Assembly (NCBI GenBank): GCA_947462335.1
Contig: OX381714.1
Location: 20,494,618 to 20,558,617, forward strand
From: Harmothoe impar
Lineage: Eukaryota > Annelida > Polychaeta > Phyllodocida > Polynoidae
Direction of reading: 5' to 3'
Length of the DNA stretch: 64,000 nt
Part shown: one piece after another, positions 58,331 through 64,000 of the stretch
Layout: each line of letters starts with the position of its first letter
Position numbering within the stretch: position 1 is the first letter of the stretch
Position numbers and translations under genes: made by a program
The notes under the pieces: model-generated
The model's database searches: none
Told to the model about the DNA's origin: nothing
Seen by the model: the letters and a program-made list of their open reading frames with translations, nothing else

Positions 58331-59500
58331 TAAAGAGCACATCCATATCTATTGTTATATAAAACTAAAGGCGGCGAATACCTTTGATAGGCGATACCAT
58401 TGAAAGGTAAACATACATATTTTAGTCACTACAGTCATGAGAAACCTATAGATAACCATCCCTGAATAAATGTCAATCAAAAAGAAACTTTGCAACATAA
58501 ACAAGTGATAGCATAAAATCACCAACTAAATTCTAAAGGCTAAGTTGAAATCACTGATGGATTTTATTTGCATCTATATTTATTGATTCCTAAAACAGAG
58601 TACGCAAATATTCGTGTTAATTAATAGAACAGAATCCCAATTTAGACCTCTAGTCTAATTTCCAGTTGTCCCCAATCCAGGACATGTCACGTGTGGCTGG
58701 CATCACTCATGGTGCACTATGGGTCTTAGATGGATGAATCGGTTTTTCACCCTTAATAACAACATGATGAGTAACCCAGTAAAATAACGTTTTTTGTTTG
58801 CTGGGAAGTGCAATATACTCTTTTGTCGTCGTGATGCATACATGCGGTGCTGGTGAGTTACACGTTGTTGCAGCATGCATGAATGCATCATGCCGACTGT
58901 ATGAGGTTGATACACTCCTGAAGGGTCGGCAGGATGCACCAATGGGCTGTTGCACAGCAGAATTATAAAGATATTGTCAATTTTCTTGTAACACTTGTAA
59001 CGACTACCAAAATGAGATCGTCATAATAGCATTTCTATAGGATAACAATATCGTTATTTGCTTTGCAAAACACCACAGGACAATGTGGCTGAGTTATCTA
59101 TTTGCTGAATAAATTTACATCACCCTATAAGAGCCGCTTTACCACATTGTTTTATTGAAGCATTCAATTACATGAGAGTGACTCAGTTGTTTACAACTTT
59201 TGACGGATGTCCTGTTGAAATGTTCATTAATATCACTCATGGTTAAACTAAAACCTCACTCATGCTCCTAGTGTACGCTCACTTGTGTTTAGCTCGGATG
59301 TCTGGGTAAAGTTAGTCTAAAACTTAAAGAAGTAGATACACAATGTTCACTGTAAAGGTCAACTTATTTCAGAATATTTATCTATTTCAATACAATTGAC
59401 TATTTTTTAACGCTAGTCCCCCATTGTTACGACCTATGGCTAAATAAATACCACACTGCTGATCTCATTATGAAGTCACTGGTGAATCTACCTGCCATTG
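58331..59500. other. Region upstream of recognised guanylate cyclase exons
   Basis: Expected to hold the next upstream cyclase exon (start of the kinase-homology domain, with a VAxK-type motif), but I could not find it. Contains another ATGCATCATG-family copy at 58820-58965. Confidence 0.35.
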
Positions 59501-59504
59501 CTTA

Positions 59505-59833
59505 TACCGTATTCGACGTAATAAGCGCCCTCCCCCTAATAAGCGCCCCCCCCCTCCCTTTTTCCGATTTTTTCTAGATTATCTTTATGTGTTCCTCCGA
59601 TATTGTTACACACATTCACACCTGTGTGTGCCATGGAGTACTTCACAACTGTGCAGGTGTTAAGGTCAACCCAAGTGTGAAGTCATAGGAGTGTGTAGAA
59701 GCCTTTTAGAGACCACAGAATTATGTATATGACAGCCATGGGGGGCGCTTATTAGAATGAATATTTGAGGTTGATTTTTCCACTTAAAATAGTCTTTTAA
59801 GCGCCCAGGGCGCTTGTTACGTCGAATACGGTA
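59505..59833. mobile_element. MITE with TACCGTATTCGACG ends and TA TSD
   Basis: TACCGTATTCGACGTAATAA and GCGCTTGTTACGTCGAATAC...GGTA are inverted ends. TA is duplicated outside (59503-59504, 59834-59835). AAGCGCC words recur inside. 329 bp, no coding capacity. Confidence 0.82.
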
Positions 59834-60580
59834 TAGCTATAGACCCCACATTGAGACCCTGAGGGAACTAAACTAAATTCTAGCTCCTGTGAAAAAATAT
59901 TTGGGAATCCTTTGTCTCTCTGAGGTGGGAATTAATTAGGTCAGAGGTGAACAGGGGATATACCATCCAGGTGACCCCTAGGAAGGAGACTTGGAACTAG
60001 GGCTGCAGTATCTGGTATAGCAGACCACTGCAGAAGTATAGTTTAGTATAATCGTACACTGATGCTTATGCTGTTCTAATACCTATACACAATTATAACT
60101 TCCGTAAATGGATGCTAATATGGTCTTGTGGCGAAAAGCTGATGACAATCTAACTACCTTTAGACCATCGTGCTACACGTCCCACTTAGTTCTGCCTAGA
60201 TCATAATATACACCTGTGATAGGCAAGGGTGGTTTTGCAAGAGTGCTTTTGCACTGAACTCGCCTTAGCCAGAGCCTGATTATTCCAGAATCGCCATACT
60301 TCCACCAAATCCGCCCTAACAAGGCTCTGCTGTCATCAAAAATTCATCTTCCAATCCAGGGTCTGGGCTCATCAGAGTCTCTCTAGAAGGGGCCACCAAA
60401 ATTACTGTAGCAAGGGTCTTTTACAAAAACGCCATTGTTTTCAAGCAACATGACAAAAGAAGATTGTTGGCTAAAAAGAATCAGTTTTGACGCGAAAAGA
60501 TTTATTGCATGGTTGTCATAGGGGCATAGACGAACCCCCACGCCCTTGGACTGGAATCCTGACTGCCGCACGCCATGGCA

Positions 60581-60823
60581 GGGTAAACCGCCCACATGAG
60601 ATGACTAGCTAGTCGGTTGTTACCATGAGTAGACCGGTATGTCTCAATCAGGTTGTCATTAATCATATATAGGGCAATTTTCTGCAGGGCTATTGTAGAT
60701 ATGTGGCCGACCATCCTCATGGTCAATCGTCATTGAGTCTTTTGTCCACTGGGCTCCTAACCAGTGTACCGGTCTACTCAAGGTACCAACAGACCAGCTA
60801 GTCATCTAATGGGCGGCCTACCC
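60581..60823. repeat. Inverted repeat with 75-bp arms
   Basis: GGGTAAACCGCCCACATGAG...GATGACTAGCTAGTC...TGAGTAGACCGGTA at 60581-60642 is mirrored at about 60755-60823. The 90-base spacer is unique. Probably the core of a larger foldback element whose ends I could not place. Confidence 0.65.
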
Positions 60824-60859
60824 AGGACGAGACATTGTTAGACGTGGTAAGGGCAGAGA

Positions 60860-62077
60860 CAGAGCCCCCCCCCCATACACATACACACACACAGAGGGGG
60901 GGGGGCACAGGTACATCTAATGGGACAATGTGATGTATCGGTGACGTGACCTGCCGCCTTAATGCACCTCATGGCACAACCACACTTAGTCTCTTCAGAC
61001 TAGATTCCACAAGTGCCGATTTGTTTGTAGGGTCTTTGCATTAAGCACTGGTTTTGAAAATGTACTGGAATAGAGTAGTATTGAAAGTGATGAATACGCT
61101 ATAAAATTTAGTCTCAAACAAGCACAAGGAATATATTATAAGTGCTGTAGGTAGAGTCTGGCCGAAAGTAGAACATTCCCAATGTGAGATACCCTCCACT
61201 GGAACTTGATTATGGTGAATTCTGACCATCTCGAAATCGTATGTAAACCCCTTGAGACATTTTATAGATTATTTACAATATAAAATTAATGCTCAACCCA
61301 AATATAGAAGCTACTGACCAAGCCGTGTTGATACTGCAGCTTGCCACGGAACATGTGTCTTTACATTCAAAATGGCAGAGTTCTGTCCTAATGACATGAC
61401 ATTTGTTAACCCTTAATTTAGACCCCTGTGAATGTATAAATTCAGCTATTGATGTCCCCTAGTGCTTAACATAATAGTTTATCTTTATTCCTTAATCGAT
61501 AGATCACATTATATATCGTATTTATTATAAGAACACAATATTTCAAAGAATAATTTACTGTGTCCACTTTTGAATTCATGGAAGGTCATTGAAGATGTGT
61601 AGTCTTTGCCTATTTATTGTGAGCCTATAATCTCATTTTGAGCTGAAATTTGCCATTTCTGGGTAATTGTTACATACTCTTTGAGAGGTTAAATCATATG
61701 AGAAATACACACATTTAGGTTATCAAATGTGCATAAAGTCATCGTTTACCTAACCCGCAAGGGCTATCCCTTCAAATGATATATTGCTTTTATCAATGAT
61801 GATGGTATATCCCAGTAGAGAGACCATTAACATATCACCTTATGATGTGAATTTTCAAGGAGAGCCAATATAGGTTGCCAAAAGAAAAAGCCCCCATTTG
61901 CACAAACGTATTTCTATTCACCCTACGTAAAACCTTTCCTGAATATCTAAAGGGTCAGACATGAAATGAAATAATGTTAGAAACGAATATCCAACATATC
62001 ATCCAAATGGAACATTCTAAACTATAGTCATGAACCTTTGACTATCTCATGAATAAGCCATGCTGAAACTTGCCTGG
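60860..62077. other. Intergenic or intronic, nothing recognised
   Basis: A C run and G run with a CACA tract near 60866-60905, then AT-rich sequence. No exon supported. Confidence 0.35.
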
Positions 62078-62145
62078 TTAGCTCAGTCAGTAGGCTCCCT
62101 GCTTCGAAAAGGGTCGAGGGTTTAAGGCTCTCTTAGGGAAACTTA
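62078..62145 (+). repeat. tRNA-like module
   Basis: TGGTTAGCTCAGTCAGTAG is a textbook tRNA A-box region, but the B box (GAGGGTTTAAGGCTC) has lost the GGTTCGA core. Best read as a tRNA pseudogene or SINE head. Confidence 0.45.
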
Positions 62146-63220
62146 CTAAAATGTTTTCAAAAGTTAGCCCTGAACCAACACACACTAGTGGCAGTCAATG
62201 AGTCTCTAAAGATTCTGGGAATATGGACCAGGTGGGGTTAATGAGTTTCTAAAGGTTCTGAACGTCTTCGCAGGGTCCCGCCACTAGTTTGTCAGAATTA
62301 TCCTTAACACCAGGCACACTCTGCCAGTGGGGGCGAGATTTTTCTTTCAGTAACTTTTCCCTTGGGGCGGGGGTTTGCTAAATCCCATAGCATTATGTCA
62401 ATTATAGTTTAAATCCACCCCCTCGTGGTGTAATAAAATAGTCTACGTCCGCCATGGGATTAAAGTAGACTGTGGTGCCCTCAATGGGTACAACACTGAT
62501 AAGTTTTAACAAGTTCCCTCCTGGTTCAGTGCATCATCATTAGCCGCATTTATCATTAATTAGTGGGGAGTATTGGGAACAAGCTTCCACCCACTCTATG
62601 CATGAATCCTCCCATTATCTGCTCCCCTACCAGGTGAACTGGATTTCTACCTGCCTGAGACTAAGGTCAGCAGCATGGAAGCACCTGGTCACGCCAAGAG
62701 TGCACTGTCATTAATTTGTCACCTGAACGCCTGGTTCTAGATAGTGCCAGGTCACAACGTAGGCTGTGGACCACAGCCCATAAAGGTTTTCCTCCCTCAG
62801 TCTCGCTGTCCCCCATCCATTTGTCTTGGTAGTAAGGCCATACACGCCATGTGGCCATACCAGCTTTGGGTATAATATTATAGTCTAGGCTGGACTATGC
62901 AATTGTTTTTTCACTATTAGTATTGACCTTTATAGCGTATGTGCTTAAATGGAATAGCTATGCGCTCTGTTGGCTTCAGCCACTGAGAAATCCTTATCGA
63001 CAGATATTTTTGCACAAGGATCTACTGCAATTAAAAATGGTACAGGTGCGTTTCTATGGGGTCATATCTGATTATGATTTCTCCATTTCTTAGGTGGTAT
63101 TAAGATCATTTCACCTTCATCGTAGTAGACCAATTTAACATTAAATCTCATTTTGAATAAAACAACTAAGTAGAAAACACCCTGGTATCGAGGAATAACC
63201 TGATGCATTCTTTACATACT
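62146..63220. other. Intergenic or intronic, nothing recognised
   Basis: No exon or paired repeat could be supported. Confidence 0.35.
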
Positions 63221-63223
63221 CAC

Positions 63224-63283
63224 CATTGAACTTAGTCCCCTCGTCAGTTGCCAACACTCCTCTGTGCGGCCCTGCTGCCACTG
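63224..63283 (-). CDS. Candidate upstream exon of the guanylate cyclase
   Basis: A 60-base open stretch between TTGACAG and GTGAGT on the minus strand encodes AVAAGPHRGVLATDEGTKFN in phase. LATDEG followed by a Gly-ending, phase-1 donor resembles the piece of natriuretic-receptor cyclases just before the VAxK exon. The linking exon is not found, so this is tentative. Confidence 0.25.
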
Positions 63284-63674
63284 CTGTCAATTAGTGTACT
63301 ACAATACCTATGAAGGAGCGGCCATTTTGCTAGAAAATGGCGGCCAGTCTATATCATGGCACAGTGTCCAAGAAGAGCCATCAATTAATAGGCCCAGGAC
63401 CAAAGTCACATTTCCTTGAATCATGAATAGATATTGTAGTAATAACGTCGGAGCCGAGACAATCCTGATACCCTGCATGGCTAGCTATTTACCTGATGTG
63501 TGTCGGGACACTGTTTCACTGCTCCATCTAAAGCCTCACTAATTGGGAGCTAATTAAGAGGCGCGCTCAATATGTCTGCTATCTACCGATAGAATCAAGC
63601 CTCCCACCACCACCACCACCAACCCACAGACATCCTCAATGTAACTTATAACTTCAGTGATTTATCAATTCTGA

Positions 63675-63895
63675 TTAAATGTGCTTTACCCTTCTGTCGC
63701 CAAGGCATGATGGAAACATGTGCAGGCATGCTGAGTTACTCACCAGGGCCGCATCCATGCATGCCAAAGGCGGGCTTGCCACATGCATGAACGCAGCCCT
63801 GGGGAAAAGACTCACCATGGCTGCGTTCATGCTTCATGACGACGGGGAGCCTGGCATATTAAAGCCCTATGTGGCCCTTAAAGGGTTAGCTTCTG
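63675..63895. repeat. ATGCATCATG-family palindromic repeat
   Basis: GCATGCTGAGTTACTCACCA with GGGCCGCATCCATGCATGCC, then GCATGAACGCAGCCCTGGGG facing CATGGCTGCGTTCATGCTTC, and the end word GGCCCTTAAAGGGTTA. A nearly complete copy. Confidence 0.65.
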
Positions 63896-64000
63896 TACTA
63901 CCTGATAGAGACCTTCCTGGTGGCGTGACGTTACCGGGTACGACTCCTGTGCAGAGTTAGCCTGTTTAGGCCACGGGACGATTATCAATTCCAGTTAGGC

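Noticed and set aside
62640..62690. Possible cyclase linking exon ending in SLRQ before a GTAG donor
   Set aside because: The open stretch is only 19 codons after a stop and lacks any VAxK-like strand.

Overview
This window looks like nuclear DNA of an AT-leaning, repeat-rich marine invertebrate. The genes are split by GT-AG introns with animal-type exon structures. The products are animal families: a receptor-type guanylate cyclase, an MGAT3-type glycosyltransferase, chymotrypsin/elastase-like digestive proteases and a probably GPI-anchored leucine-rich-repeat protein. A lancelet or another non-vertebrate deuterostome fits, but a lophotrochozoan cannot be excluded. The assignment is inference from gene style, not from a search.

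Gene layout, left to right. An LRR surface protein lies on the minus strand at 3124-4665. An MGAT3-like (GT17) enzyme lies on the plus strand at 8499-9890. Two members of a small-protein family I do not recognise lie on the minus strand: one with two coding exons (11279-12588) and one with a single coding exon (22099-22443). A five-exon chymotrypsin/elastase-like protease lies on the minus strand at 31637-35285. A second, paralogous protease (37716-45020) is broken in its last exon by a 2.64 kb terminal-inverted-repeat (TIR) transposon. The 3' half of a membrane guanylate cyclase (49496-57803, 13 exons reconstructed) carries a kinase-homology domain, a coiled coil, a complete cyclase domain and a long acidic tail. 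Its upstream exons are mostly outside or unrecognised, with one weak candidate at 63224-63283.

Most of the rest is transposon-derived: small foldback elements (MITEs), larger non-autonomous TIR elements, tRNA-like modules, a 5'-truncated LINE, minisatellites and about 18 copies of a dispersed palindromic repeat related to ATGCATCATG. A recurring theme is TIR elements whose interior is built from one short motif repeated many times in both orientations (18056-19708, 20062-20712, 23670-24555, 25736-26066, 41897-42792, and the 17-bp-unit pair at 31172-31518 and 45260-45589). Two TIR elements (506-1663 and 26135-28036) contain several tRNA-like modules.

The genes do not form an obvious pathway. 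The two proteases are tandem duplicates, and the two small-protein genes are dispersed duplicates. Four coding regions (LRR, MGAT3 and both small-protein genes) have a good 3' splice-site sequence a few bases before the ATG, which suggests 5'-UTR introns or a trans-splice acceptor. All similarity statements come from reading translations by eye; no search was run.
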